In this document: in pieces, positions 42,501 to 50,631 of the stretch
Numbering within the stretch: position 1 is the first letter of the stretch
How the letters are laid out: every line of letters starts with the position of its first letter
Source of the DNA: JAGIBJ01 sp032119595
GTDB taxonomy: Bacteria; Actinomycetota; Thermoleophilia; Solirubrobacterales; Solirubrobacteraceae
DNA length: 64,000 bases
NCBI GenBank assembly: GCA_032119595.1
Contig: JAUMBQ010000001.1
Span: 248,001-312,000, forward strand
Direction: 5' to 3'
Translations under genes and position numbers: made by a program
The notes under the pieces: model-generated
The model's input: the letters and a program-made list of their open reading frames with translations, nothing else
Told to the model about the DNA's origin: nothing
Database searches by the model: none

Positions 42501-43942
42501 AGCTCGTCTTCAGCCCCGAGGATGACGGCTCGCTCATCGTCCTCGGCGGGCCCAGATCCGGTAAGACCTCCACCCTGGCCACGATTGCCGGCACCCTCGC
42601 CGAGGATCGGTCCACCAGCGACCTCAACATCTACGGCCTCGACTGCGCCGGCCGCACACTTTCAGCGATCGAGTACCTCCCCCACACCGGCGCGGTCGTG
42701 CCAGGCGACGACCCCGAACGGACCTCTCACCTCCTGGGCATGCTGACCCGCACCATCCAGGCCCGCCGCGACGCCGCCGGTGCGGCAGGCGCCGCCGACT
42801 TCGAGCAACTCCGCCTGCGCAGCGAGGAGCCGCTCCCGCGACTCCTCGTGCTGCTCGACGACTACGGCGGGTTCTACGAGCGGTACGAGCGCGTGGAATC
42901 GGGCCGGATCCTCGACCAGGTCCGCGCCCTGATCAGCGACGGACCGGCGTTCGGCGTGCACTTCGTGATCTCCGCGGATCGCCGCAGCGCGATCCCGACG
43001 AGCGTCTCGGCGGCGATCCCGAGGCGCCTCATCCATCGCCTGTCCGACCGCGATGAGTATGCGCGCGTCGGCCTGCCGACGCGCCTGGCGAACATGGACG
43101 TGCCGCCGGGGCGCGCCTTCTCGGGCGACGGCGTCGAAGTCCAAGTCGCGACCTGGCTGGAAGGCCCTGAGGACACGCTGCGCGCCGCGTTCGAGCGGCG
43201 TGGCGCGCTCCTGGCTGCGCGGGCCACCGACGCCGGCGAGACCGCCCGGCCGGCCGGCGTCGCGATGCTCCCCGGACTCGTCCGCCGCGCCGACGGGCCG
43301 GCGGAACTCCCGGAGTGGCACACGTTCGCCGGGCTGCTGGAGACGGATCTCGCGCCGGCCGTCGTCGACCTCACCCACGCGAACTTCGTGATCGCCGGGA
43401 GCTACCGCAGCGGACGTTCGACGGCGCTTGCCGGCATCGCTCGGGGAATTGCCGAGAGCACCCCCGGTGCCGAGCTGCACCTCGTCGCGCCCAGGCGCAC
43501 GGCCGCCGACGAGCGTGCGCCGTGGACGAGCATCCTGCGGGGCAGTGAGCACGCGCCGGTTGTGGAACTCCTCGACGAGTTGATCGACCGCGCCGACGCC
43601 GGAACGCCCGTCCTGGTCTGCATCGACGACGCCACGGAGATCGACCCCACCGGGATGAGCGGCATCGAGCGGCTGCTGCGCCAGGCGCGCGACCTGCCGC
43701 TCCGAGTCGTCATCGCTGCCGAGGCGCAGGCGCTGCGCACGTCCTATTCCCCTTGGCACGTGCAGATGCGCAAGGACGGGCTCGGCCTCCTGCTCAACCC
43801 GAACCTCGAACTCGACGGCGACCTGCTCGGCGTGCGCCTCCCCTGGCGTCGCTCGATCAGCTTCCCGCCGGGCCGGGGAATGTACATCGACGCAGGCGCG
43901 TTCGACGTGATCCAGGTCGTCGGCGACGACCCAGACGCCTGA
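39539..43942 (+). CDS. FHA-FtsK/SpoIIIE-type secretion ATPase (EccC/EssC-like)
   Basis: A 1467-residue motor of the type VII (ESX) class. Residues 1-95 form a small domain with a beta-grasp-like pattern (IRVLVAES ... LDLLGLSHGDTVTIE). An FHA domain follows at about 105-205 (GRDASCDLSLGDPSLSSHH; SSNGTAVDG). Two membrane helices lie at about 248-289. Three FtsK-type ATPase domains follow. The first has full Walker A GGTPGAGKSE near residue 679 and Walker B LIVIDEFATL. The second has GGPRSGKTS near 1002 with LLVLLDDYGG. The third has a degenerate AGSYRSGRST near 1286, where Arg replaces Lys. N-terminal FHA is an EssC trait, single-polypeptide three-domain ATPase is shared by both classes. The start is GTG. 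Confidence 0.9.
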   Translation: MSDSERSIRVLVAESVGGTGDSVDCVVAGHRETTLGDVVEIGAAAGLWPRPVVAWVAASARTQQRAEPDEPLDLLGLSHGDTVTIEAADRTLAGMPAPGAAASGTHELAVTAGPASGTRLALGDRGITVGRDASCDLSLGDPSLSSHHLRLDPSARGWSVTDASSSNGTAVDGSRLKAEVPALLTDGAEIEAGRSVLTLRAVPTSAPIDAVATEHGEIGVNRPPRIVPTTLGAMVNAPEVPEAPKGARLPVIVAIVPLVGGIAMWQILDNVMFLAFTLLSPVMLVGNWLSDRMNGRSDYRKAVERLVKEQDELTAEVAGRLVAERAERLDRYPDAAEVVRRVVDGDRRLWERRPHHLDHLALRVGLADLPSQLTIKHPTRGDEKLREALADGLPEQTTLVNVPAVLDLADVSVVGIAGPAAERAALTRWLAVQVAALHSPRDVQLAAIVDPAAPEAWEWMKWLPHTAGSALEERGSAAIATRRLQTAQLIDAVSAMQRDRAAQRSSAVSGARRSGADLVLLVEDAGVHDPAAMADILARAPSTGVQVFWEAAGAHQLPGECRVIIEIDAGRSRARVTDTLTGRILEDVTLDGLTLDLTERVATALAPLRDVTQADRGVGALPSIAHLADLERLMEPSAEAVLERWAVPDGPATFTLGGGPGGPLVLDLVEHGPHALIGGTPGAGKSELLRGMLASLALRYPPSRMTFLLVDFKGGAAFREFAPMPHTVGIVTDLDEHLADRALTSFRAEIKYREHVLEEHGAIDVLDLARRAPQVVLPRLLIVIDEFATLVQEVPAFVDGVIDVTQRGRSLGVHLVLATQSPRGSVTGKIRANTNLAIALRTVSSDESNDILGTGDAAAIPVSRKGRAWARIGDKDLVPFQSGYVGAATFGTRGKQTSVRPFRVAGDAPAAPPARPAADGAAEAPPELVATDLEMIAGAVCEAFARTGEPLPRAPWLPELPERLVMPEDRAAGAFGLSDEPTRQRQVQLVFSPEDDGSLIVLGGPRSGKTSTLATIAGTLAEDRSTSDLNIYGLDCAGRTLSAIEYLPHTGAVVPGDDPERTSHLLGMLTRTIQARRDAAGAAGAADFEQLRLRSEEPLPRLLVLLDDYGGFYERYERVESGRILDQVRALISDGPAFGVHFVISADRRSAIPTSVSAAIPRRLIHRLSDRDEYARVGLPTRLANMDVPPGRAFSGDGVEVQVATWLEGPEDTLRAAFERRGALLAARATDAGETARPAGVAMLPGLVRRADGPAELPEWHTFAGLLETDLAPAVVDLTHANFVIAGSYRSGRSTALAGIARGIAESTPGAELHLVAPRRTAADERAPWTSILRGSEHAPVVELLDELIDRADAGTPVLVCIDDATEIDPTGMSGIERLLRQARDLPLRVVIAAEAQALRTSYSPWHVQMRKDGLGLLLNPNLELDGDLLGVRLPWRRSISFPPGRGMYIDAGAFDVIQVVGDDPDA

Positions 43943-43947
43943 TCGAC

Positions 43948-46344
43948 TTACCGAACGCTGACGCGCTTCGGGGTCGTCGATCGCCCCTGGAACGGGTACC
44001 CAAGCTCAAACGGCACGAGCGCGCGGATCTGCCACGTTGCCCGTGTGCTGAACCGGTGCGTCAGGCGCCACTTGCCGGCTTTGTCGGTGCGCGTCGTGCG
44101 GAACGTGACCCACCGCTTGCCCCGGAGATACTGAAGCTCGACCGATTTCCCACGCTTGGGGAGAAAGACCGGCGTCGTCGACCCAGTGAAGGCGGTCACC
44201 TTGCCGATGCGGGCGGAACTCACCGCGAGCGTCACTTTGGGACGCACCGACAGCTTGAGCGACGCCGTCGCCGTCGGCTGCGCATCGTTGGCTCGTGCGC
44301 GCCACCGCAGCGCGAGCATCCGGCTGGTCTGGCCCTTGGGGAGCACAAGCGAGAAGTCGCCATCGGCATTCGTCTTCGCTTGATCGGTAAGGACGGTCGT
44401 CGGACCCGCGGGGATCGTAACGGCCACATCGATGCTGGCATTTGGGATACCGGCGCCTGCCTCGGTCGTGAGGCGGCCGCGGACGATCACCTCGTCCCCA
44501 AGCCCAATCACTTTCGTCACGGGGCGCGGCTTCGTTTTGCTCTTGGTGTCGTACCAGGCCACCACGTTCGCTTTGATCGCGGGAAGCGCGCCGTCGAAGG
44601 TGCCATCGGCATTGAGGCTGAGGCCCGGGATTGCGCCGTTCGATGGGCCTCGCTCGCCGCTGGCCACGAGCTCGAATTGCTGCGGAGCCGACGCGTTGCC
44701 GGCGGCGTCCGCCGCCTGCACCTCGACGGTGTGGCGCCCTTCAGAGACGGTCACATCGACGCTGCCGGTTTTGCCGTCGGATGTGGGGCGCGCCGTGGTC
44801 CACGCTCCGCCGTCGAGGCGGTAGCGAATCCACGCGCCGCTCTCGACCGGCAGAGCGTCCGCGGCGGGAACCAGCCCCGAGAGGCCATCGACCGCGCTGA
44901 GACGAAGCGCGGTGCCGGTCGGAGCGTTCGACGCCGACACCGTGGGAGCGGTCGTATCGAGGCGCAGCGGGACCCAATCGCTCGGGACGCCTGTGTTGCC
45001 AGCCTGGTCGGTGAGCGTCAGGCGGGCCTTCCAGTCGCCTTCGCCTTGCACGTTGACCTTCACGCTGGCGACGTTCCCGGTCGCTGCCGGGGTGGTGTCG
45101 ACGCAGTCCGCACTCGTCACCTGGCAGAGGGTGAGTTTGCGTTGCACGATCGGCGATTGCCCTCTCGGTCCGGCGCCGTCCGGGTCGGATTCGGTCGTGG
45201 GGACCGGCGCATTGAGATCAAAGCCATTGACGCGGCGCCAGCTGGTGCCCTGGGCCGCCGCAACCGCGGGCTTGCCTGGCGCGGTGCCATCGGTGTGGAC
45301 GTCGGCAGCACTGTCGGTGCTGTTGACACCCTCAATGAGGCCGGCCTGCGACGCGTCCCAGGCGCGCACGAGGATCGAATGACGCCCGTCCCAGCTTCCG
45401 CCGACGGGCACCGAAGCGCTGATCCCACGGTCGGCGCAGGGCTTGCTGTTGGTGTAGTTGCACCCTTGATCAGCGGCGCTTTGGAGGGTGCCGTCGACGA
45501 AGGTGAGGAACTGGCGGATCCCGGTGTTGTCGACAGCGACGGCCGAGTACCCAACCGCGCCCGGCTTGCGCCAGTTCCCATCGGCGGTCACGCCCTGGCT
45601 AAACACCGGAGCGGAGCCGTCATACACGGTCGCGTCAAAGTTGGTGAACGAAATCCCGCCCGAGGACGCCCCCTCACCGCGATAGCACCCGCTCGTGTTG
45701 ACCGCGAACGGCCCCTGGCAGCTCACGCCGATAAACGCGTAGTTGATGTTGCCGATCGACTCGGGCCTCGGCATCGTGAAGTTCAGACCGCCGCGATCAA
45801 GCCCGCCGTTATCCCAGTTCGCTTCTCCGAGGTTCGGCGCGGAGTGCTGAGCACCCGCGCAGGCGTTGGCATAGCTCGCCGATCCGGGTGAGCGCTCCCA
45901 CCCTGCCGCCCAGCAGTGGGCCTGGTCAAGGTAGATGCCCACGTTCCAGTTGCGGCCGGGATTGTTGAACCAGCGTCCGTTGTCGGTCTGAATGCGGACG
46001 ATGGTGGTGTTTGGCGGGGTACGCAACTCAACCCCGCCGCCGAACCATGCGCCCTTCTGCATGTTCTGTTCGACGGACCAGCTCGCGCCGTGGTGGAGCC
46101 GCGCACGGATCGCCCAGCGCGGATTCGCGTCGCAATTGACGACGACTTCGATGGTTTCGCTGTTTCCGGCTGCGGTAAGCGCGTCACCGATTCCCGGACC
46201 GCCGGCCCCGACAGGGTGCCCGCAGACAATCGTGTGGTACTCGCCAGCCTGTGCGGTCTGCGCTCCGACGAACCCCATCAACGTGGAGACGAACAGCAGC
46301 GACGAGAGACGCCCCAGCGCGCGAGCGGACTGAATGAGTTGCAT
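43948..46344 (-). CDS. Large secreted multidomain surface protein of unknown function
   Basis: A 798-residue exported protein. The ATG at 46344 starts a signal peptide (MQLIQSARALGRLSSLLFVS, cleavage near AQA-G). The N-terminal region (about 30-330) contains several Cys (IVCGHPVGAG, VNCDANPRW, AHCWAAGW, VSCQGPF) and looks like a beta-sandwich lectin or adhesin-like module. The C-terminal half looks like successive Ig-like or big-domain repeats (APTVSASNAPTG; SEGRHTVEVQAADAAGN; GLGDEVIVRGRLTTEAG). It is convergent with the secretion motor gene with a 5-nt gap, and lies downstream of the duplicated module on the same strand. A cell-surface adhesin or wall protein is likely. The open frame continues further upstream but that part is compositionally non-coding. 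Confidence 0.65.
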   Translation of the reverse strand: MQLIQSARALGRLSSLLFVSTLMGFVGAQTAQAGEYHTIVCGHPVGAGGPGIGDALTAAGNSETIEVVVNCDANPRWAIRARLHHGASWSVEQNMQKGAWFGGGVELRTPPNTTIVRIQTDNGRWFNNPGRNWNVGIYLDQAHCWAAGWERSPGSASYANACAGAQHSAPNLGEANWDNGGLDRGGLNFTMPRPESIGNINYAFIGVSCQGPFAVNTSGCYRGEGASSGGISFTNFDATVYDGSAPVFSQGVTADGNWRKPGAVGYSAVAVDNTGIRQFLTFVDGTLQSAADQGCNYTNSKPCADRGISASVPVGGSWDGRHSILVRAWDASQAGLIEGVNSTDSAADVHTDGTAPGKPAVAAAQGTSWRRVNGFDLNAPVPTTESDPDGAGPRGQSPIVQRKLTLCQVTSADCVDTTPAATGNVASVKVNVQGEGDWKARLTLTDQAGNTGVPSDWVPLRLDTTAPTVSASNAPTGTALRLSAVDGLSGLVPAADALPVESGAWIRYRLDGGAWTTARPTSDGKTGSVDVTVSEGRHTVEVQAADAAGNASAPQQFELVASGERGPSNGAIPGLSLNADGTFDGALPAIKANVVAWYDTKSKTKPRPVTKVIGLGDEVIVRGRLTTEAGAGIPNASIDVAVTIPAGPTTVLTDQAKTNADGDFSLVLPKGQTSRMLALRWRARANDAQPTATASLKLSVRPKVTLAVSSARIGKVTAFTGSTTPVFLPKRGKSVELQYLRGKRWVTFRTTRTDKAGKWRLTHRFSTRATWQIRALVPFELGYPFQGRSTTPKRVSVR

Positions 46345-46435
46345 GGTGGTTCCGAGAGATGGACGTGACTTGGCGCGACCGCGTGGAACGATCGGTGGCT
46401 TCCGAGCAGCGGGAAGTCGGGGCTCCCCGGCCTGA

Positions 46436-46849
46436 TCAGCCGGGGCCGAACTCGGCTTCGGCTGCGGAGGTCGAACTCGACGAGCCGGACGACTTCTTCG
46501 TGGTGGTGACCGGTCGCTGCACGGGAGCGGCGACCGAGGTGCTCGGCTGCGCGACCGTGGCCGATGAGGCGGGCGAAGCCGCTTGGCTTGAAGCCGACGA
46601 CACGGCCGACGCGCTGGGCTTGGCCTTCGGCTTCTTCTTGCGCGGTAGGACCAGCGGATCAGGGACCCGAGCGGCTGCGCTCGACGGCGCGCCGGCCTGG
46701 ACGGCGGCAACGCCGACGATCTTGGCGGTCGGCGCCGGCTTGCGCTCCGGGAGCACCGCAAAGGTCACGCCAGCGGACACGGCGAGCAGCCCAAGCGAAA
46801 GCAGGACCGGTCGGGTGCGAGGACTGCGCTGTGGGAGTTCTACTGGCAT
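46436..46849 (-). CDS. Small single-pass membrane protein, Ser/Ala/Pro-rich
   Basis: A 137-residue protein with one membrane helix near residues 14-32 (PVLLSLGLLAVSAGVTFAVL) after a short basic N-terminus. A low-complexity Ala/Ser/Pro/Lys-rich extracytoplasmic tail follows (RKKKPKAKPSASAVSS). No known domain. It sits 59 nt after the EspG-like gene and before the large surface protein, in the same direction. It may be an accessory membrane part of the secretion locus, but nothing in its sequence shows that. Confidence 0.55.
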   Translation of the reverse strand: MPVELPQRSPRTRPVLLSLGLLAVSAGVTFAVLPERKPAPTAKIVGVAAVQAGAPSSAAARVPDPLVLPRKKKPKAKPSASAVSSASSQAASPASSATVAQPSTSVAAPVQRPVTTTKKSSGSSSSTSAAEAEFGPG

Positions 46850-46908
46850 GGAGTACGTGGGTGGCGCGAAGCACCGGGGCGCGGACTATAGCGGCCCAGC
46901 TGGGCGGA

Positions 46909-47763
46909 TCAAGCGTGCGACACGGGTCGGCGCGTTTCCAGCAGCTCGGGCCCAGGTCCTTCGCTCGATGCGACGGGGAGCGCCGCCACGAACGCTCGCA
47001 GCGGCTCCCAGAGCGCGGCGATCTCGCGAGCCGGGTCGGCGACCGCCGACACTTCGAGCGGCAGCTCCCCGAGGTCGTCCGGATCCCCCAGGTCGACCGT
47101 CATGAGACCACACTCGTCGAATACCCACGCGGCGCTCTGGCCCACATAGCCACCACCCTTTGTCATCCGCAGGCAGGCGCCTTCCCAGATCCCGTGTTCA
47201 CGGGCGGCGACGGCCGCCTCCACAGCGAGCGGGTTGTCGGCTCGGCGAGCAGGGCGGCCGTCAAGCAATGCGTCCCACCGCGAGGCGTGGATGACAGCGT
47301 CTGCACTGGCCCGCGGCGTCACGCTGGTGCACAGGCCTGCCATCTCGGCATGGACCGCGGTCGTGACGGACTCAAGCCGCGCCAGCGCATCTACCGTCGG
47401 TTCGGCGATGACCTCGATCCCGTCGGACGACTCGATCATGGTGGTCGCACAGCGCACGGCGAACGCGCACACGTGCAGCGCCTGCTCGGGCCCGGTGAAC
47501 GACGCCACGGCGTCATGGCCGTCGCCCGTGAGCGACAGCAGCGCCTCAGCGAGCGACGGTTCGATGCAGAGCACGCCCTCCTGTACCGCCGCCAGTCGCG
47601 AGGCTTGCAGCGAACGGCCACCAACGGAGGCGACATACGCCTCGTGGCTGATCTCCTCGTCGACCCACCGACTGTGCGGCAGACCGAGAATGCCGACCGC
47701 CGCGCACGCAGCCACGAGCTGCTCGGGCGACAGGAGCCAGGCGGTGGTGCGCGACTCAGGCAT
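46909..47763 (-). CDS. EspG-like protein, module A
   Basis: A 284-residue protein, paralogous to the 49813-50631 gene: shared MPESRTTAWLLSPEQL-type N-terminus, ATTMIES in the centre, and the GxWEGACL segment late on. The layout (a GLPHS segment, then RSLQASRLAAVQEG, CIEPSLAEALLSLTGDGHDAVA, ending each strand as in MIESSDGIEVIAEP) resembles the alternating helices and strands of EspG chaperones, which bind ESX substrates before secretion. The match is weak and is inference. The ATG at 47763 overlaps the upstream LpqN-like stop by 8 nt, the same arrangement as in module B. It is the last gene of module A. Confidence 0.55.
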   Translation of the reverse strand: MPESRTTAWLLSPEQLVAACAAVGILGLPHSRWVDEEISHEAYVASVGGRSLQASRLAAVQEGVLCIEPSLAEALLSLTGDGHDAVASFTGPEQALHVCAFAVRCATTMIESSDGIEVIAEPTVDALARLESVTTAVHAEMAGLCTSVTPRASADAVIHASRWDALLDGRPARRADNPLAVEAAVAAREHGIWEGACLRMTKGGGYVGQSAAWVFDECGLMTVDLGDPDDLGELPLEVSAVADPAREIAALWEPLRAFVAALPVASSEGPGPELLETRRPVSHA

Positions 47764-48283
47764 CGAGCTCGACGCTGCCGACGAGGTGCTCGAACGCCGC
47801 CGAGAACTCGTCGCGACGTGCGGCCTCGATCGTTCCGGTGATCTGGACGCAGTCGCGGGCCACGCCTTCGCCGACATCCACGAGCAGCGCCAGGACGAAC
47901 TGCACCAGCGGCATCTCGGCGGTCTCGACCCGCAGCATCTGCTCCCGCAGCACGGCGGGCGTGCCGGACACGTCCAAGACCCGCTCGCCGCTGACGATCA
48001 GTTCGTGCGCTCCTTCACGGGCGCTGACGAGGAAGTCGGTGATGACCTGGTCGAGCGTCGCCGACGGGCCGACGCGATCGATCGACGTGACGACGTTGGC
48101 CCAGAACCCGGCAGGGCCGGCGATCGGCTCGCGGGAGACCGCAAGGGCACCCGGGAGCGGGTCGGTGTTCCAGCCGGCGGGGACGTCGTACGCGACCCGC
48201 ACGGGCGGCACGCCGAGCTCACCGGGGTAGCTCACCCGTGTGTAGGGCGACGTGTCGGGCGAGATGTTGGTGAGGGTGCTCAT
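47756..48283 (-). CDS. LpqN-like protein, module A
   Basis: A 175-residue protein, paralogous to the 50624-51145 gene. Shared features are YPGxLGVPPV, VPAGW near residue 38, GFWANxVTxIDRV near residue 60, and a C-terminal AxRRDxFxAxFEHLV. A VPAGW/GFWANIV-type pattern and length resemble the LpqN/Mog1-PsbP-like family found in actinobacterial exported and ESX-associated proteins. That link is tentative. No signal peptide is seen (starts MSTLTNISPD). A cytoplasmic chaperone-like role for the small helical proteins is possible. Confidence 0.5.
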   Translation of the reverse strand: MSTLTNISPDTSPYTRVSYPGELGVPPVRVAYDVPAGWNTDPLPGALAVSREPIAGPAGFWANVVTSIDRVGPSATLDQVITDFLVSAREGAHELIVSGERVLDVSGTPAVLREQMLRVETAEMPLVQFVLALLVDVGEGVARDCVQITGTIEAARRDEFSAAFEHLVGSVELDA

Positions 48284-48321
48284 GGCGTTGCTCCTGTCGG
48301 GGGAATGACGGACGCGGCGGG

Positions 48322-48951
48322 TCATGCGTCGCGAGAGATCGTGAGGAGGCCGTTCTGGCTGATCGCGATGGCGATTCCGGTGCCGGAGGTGTCGGCGATG
48401 CGCGCGGCCTCGGCGATGGTCACCGTGCTGCCGGTTCGCAGGCGCTCGTTGAGATTCGCGGCGACCAACGCGGTCGGCTTCACGTCGGGCCCACGCTGCA
48501 CGATGGCCGCGGGAGCTTGCGTCAAGGTCGAGGGTCCGCTCGACGGCTTGGCGAGGGCCGCGGCGATCTCTTTGAAGTACGCGCCCGGCTTGGCATTCGC
48601 GCGGTCCTCGGTCGCTTGGGTCCAGAGGCGGAGGCTCTGCCCGGCGCCGACGGCCCGCGTGGAGCCGAGCGTGTAGCCCACGATGCGATTGCTGTCGACG
48701 ATGCGCGCAACCTCTGCGCGGCGGGAAAGCTCGATGCCCGCGATGGCGATCGCGTCGCTGGCCCGCAGGCATTTGGACGACATCACACCGGCGAGCGCGT
48801 CCGCACGCTGCGCGAACGCGGCGGGCAGGCCTCGCGTGCTCCCGAGGGCGGTGCGGGCAGACGTGCCAGCCTCATTGACCTGGGTGGCGCCCGCCTGGAG
48901 GGAGCGGGCCGTCGCGTCGACGCCGTCCGGGACGATCTTGATCGTTTGCAT
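48322..48951 (-). CDS. Candidate secreted effector-like protein, module A
   Basis: A 209-residue protein. The first about 120 residues are helical and shared with the module B gene at 51188-52258 (GLPAAFAQRADALAG aligns with GLPPAYRGRASALAG; ASDAxxxxGxEL; AKPGxxF). The C-terminal 80 residues are unrelated between the two. A conserved helical N-terminus with variable C-terminal domain is the layout of type VII effectors such as LXG proteins, although it lacks a recognisable LXG motif. The ATG at 48951 overlaps the preceding stop by one base (TGATG). No toxin catalytic motif or immunity gene is visible. Confidence 0.5.
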   Translation of the reverse strand: MQTIKIVPDGVDATARSLQAGATQVNEAGTSARTALGSTRGLPAAFAQRADALAGVMSSKCLRASDAIAIAGIELSRRAEVARIVDSNRIVGYTLGSTRAVGAGQSLRLWTQATEDRANAKPGAYFKEIAAALAKPSSGPSTLTQAPAAIVQRGPDVKPTALVAANLNERLRTGSTVTIAEAARIADTSGTGIAIAISQNGLLTISRDA

Positions 48952-49373
48952 CAGCGTCTCCTCCCGGCGCCGTCGACGCCGAATTCCTTCTTCGCGGCAT
49001 CGGAGGAGCGGACCGACTCGTTGTGCGAGTGGGCGCGGCTGATCGCGCGCTCGCGCTCCTCGTACTGCTTGATGGCCTGCGTGAGCTGAGCGGCGCCGGT
49101 GTCGAGGTCCTGCGCGAACCGCACCAGCTCCTCATTCGCTCGGTCCGCCGAACCGCTGTTGCCCCGCACGACTCCTGCCAGTTGCTTGGCCGCGCGAGCC
49201 TGGAACTGTTCCGTGCTCAGCATCGTGTCGACGGCTGACTTCGAGGTGTGGGCGCCAGCCCTCAGCTGTTTGGCGGCAGCGCGGCACTTGACGGCCAGGG
49301 CCGTCATTGCCTCGGGGTCGCCGTGAGGCTTGTCGAGCCGAGGCGGGATGGGGATGAGGTTCTTGAGAGCCAT
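48951..49373 (-). CDS. Small helical WXG-like partner protein, module A
   Basis: A 140-residue, mostly helical protein. It starts MALKNLIPIPPRLDKPHG, and the same 18-residue spacing to a KPxG motif occurs in the module B copy (52255-52689). It contains YEERE, a YxxxE motif of the kind that marks ESX substrates, and a Lys/Arg-rich C-terminus. No W-x-G turn is seen. It lies between a WXG100 gene and the effector-like gene, so it may pair with WXG100 as the second ESX partner. Confidence 0.5.
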   Translation of the reverse strand: MALKNLIPIPPRLDKPHGDPEAMTALAVKCRAAAKQLRAGAHTSKSAVDTMLSTEQFQARAAKQLAGVVRGNSGSADRANEELVRFAQDLDTGAAQLTQAIKQYEERERAISRAHSHNESVRSSDAAKKEFGVDGAGRRR

Positions 49374-49439
49374 GAAGCACCACACGTCGCTCCGGCGCCC
49401 GCGAGCCTTGGCTCGCCGCGCCGGAGCATTCCGGGCCGG

Positions 49440-49706
49440 TTAGTTGCCGACGGCCTCGAGGCCCTGGATCGCGGACTGCACTTCGCGGCCGCACTCGCCG
49501 AGCAGCTCCTGCAGGTTGCGCAGCGCCGTCTGGTACTCCGGCCAAGCGCCACGAAGGCGATCGGCACGGCCACCCTGCCACCAGCCCGACGAAGAGTTGA
49601 TCTGGCCGCTGATCGCACCGATCACGCCGTCAATCGCACCCTGCTGCTGCTGAAACGTGGAAACCAGTCCACCCATCGCACCAAGTTCGCCACCAATCTG
49701 ACCCAT
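49440..49706 (-). CDS. WXG100-family (ESAT-6-like) protein, module A
   Basis: An 88-residue helical-hairpin protein of the WXG100 family, the small substrates secreted by type VII systems. The turn motif is W43-Q44-G45 in GWWQGG, flanked by amphipathic helices (QQQQGAIDGVIGAIS; WPEYQTALRNLQELL). It is identical in all 88 residues to the module B copy at 52763-53029. AAAGGAA precedes the ATG. A conserved 69-bp element lies upstream at 49773-49841. It may form a homodimer or partner the adjacent small helical protein. Confidence 0.9.
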   Translation of the reverse strand: MGQIGGELGAMGGLVSTFQQQQGAIDGVIGAISGQINSSSGWWQGGRADRLRGAWPEYQTALRNLQELLGECGREVQSAIQGLEAVGN

Positions 49707-49772
49707 GACAATTTCCTTTCGTGGAGCCTCTCTGGCTCCGGTTCAGCGTTTGTGCCGCCCGTTGCGGCCACT

Positions 49773-49841
49773 TGCTGAAACGCAAGGTATGCCCGATCAA
49801 GCGCGTGGCCAATCAACGGGGGAGAGCGGGTGACCCCCACC
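49773..49841 (-). promoter_or_regulatory. Conserved element upstream of WXG100, module A
   Basis: This 69-bp stretch aligns without gaps to 53094-53162 upstream of the second WXG100 gene; the distal 35 bp are identical in both. It includes the last codons and stop of the EspG-like gene at 49813-50631. A TTGATT hexamer and a CATACCTT stretch recur at fixed distances, so it is a candidate promoter, but the spacing does not match a standard sigma-70 promoter. Confidence 0.45.
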
Positions 49842-50631
49842 CGTTTCCGGCGGCGTCGCGCAGCGGCTGCCACAGCGGGTCGAGTTCGGCCTCGATGTCG
49901 GTGATGGCCCTGATCACCAGGCGGATCTCGTCGTCGGCGGGGTCCTGTTCGGGCTCGACGGCCATCAGACCGCGGTCGTCGAACACCCACCCACCGGTGC
50001 AGCCTTCGTAGCTGCCATCGGGCCTCACGATCAGGCAGGCGCCTTCCCAGACACCCATCGCGGCCCCTGCTTGCGCCGCCTCGGCCGCCAGCGGCGCGTC
50101 GGCGCTGCGCGCCGGTCGGCCGCCACCGATCGCCTGCCAGCGATCCAAGGTCATCTTCGCGCTCCCCTCTGCGCGGGGCACGCCACCTGCCCCGACGGCC
50201 GTCGCCAAGACCCGCAGCTCGGCGAGCCGCTGTTCCAGTCGCGCGAGCGCATGGGCGCTCGGCTCGGCGATGATCTCGACGCCCGCGTCGGACTCGATCA
50301 TCGTCGTCGCTCGTTCCCCACGGAACGTGGCGACGTGAAGGTGGTCGTGGTGCATCGAGAGCGACGCGACGGCGTCCTGCTCGTCGCCGGTGAGCGACCA
50401 CAGCGCGTCCGCCAGCCCAGCTTCGACCTGCATCGACTCGCCGGCCTCCGAGGTGGCCGCGAGCCGCGATATCGCTAGTGCGCGCCGACCGGTGCCCGCC
50501 AGGTAGGCCGGGTGCTCGATCGACTCGTCCACGTACGCGCTGTGCGGCAACCCGGCGATGTCCAAGAGCTCGCAGGCCGCGATGAGCTCGGCCGGTGCCA
50601 GCAGCCAGGCGACCGAACGGGGCTCAGGCAT
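49813..50631 (-). CDS. EspG-like protein, module B
   Basis: A 272-residue paralogue of the 46909-47763 gene. They share MPEPRSVAWLLAPAEL, GLPHS, the RxLxISRLAA segment, ATTMIES, GVWEGACL and the C-terminal WVFDDRGLM pattern. Clear protein divergence from the module A copy contrasts with the identical WXG100 proteins. A chaperone role in presenting substrates to the FtsK-type motor is inferred from weak resemblance to EspG and from position. The start overlaps the LpqN-like stop by 8 nt. The gene ends WGSPALPR, and the same ending remains as a fragment upstream of the second WXG100 gene. Confidence 0.55.
   Translation of the reverse strand: MPEPRSVAWLLAPAELIAACELLDIAGLPHSAYVDESIEHPAYLAGTGRRALAISRLAATSEAGESMQVEAGLADALWSLTGDEQDAVASLSMHHDHLHVATFRGERATTMIESDAGVEIIAEPSAHALARLEQRLAELRVLATAVGAGGVPRAEGSAKMTLDRWQAIGGGRPARSADAPLAAEAAQAGAAMGVWEGACLIVRPDGSYEGCTGGWVFDDRGLMAVEPEQDPADDEIRLVIRAITDIEAELDPLWQPLRDAAGNGWGSPALPR

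Noticed and set aside
40906..42525. 539-codon frame inside the secretion motor gene
   Set aside because: Arg-rich frame-shifted reading of the motor; the true frame has Walker motifs.
43948..46761. Extended 937-residue form of the surface protein starting at 46761
   Set aside because: The extra N-terminus is Arg/Pro/Ser-rich, hides the signal peptide and overlaps the 46436-46849 gene.
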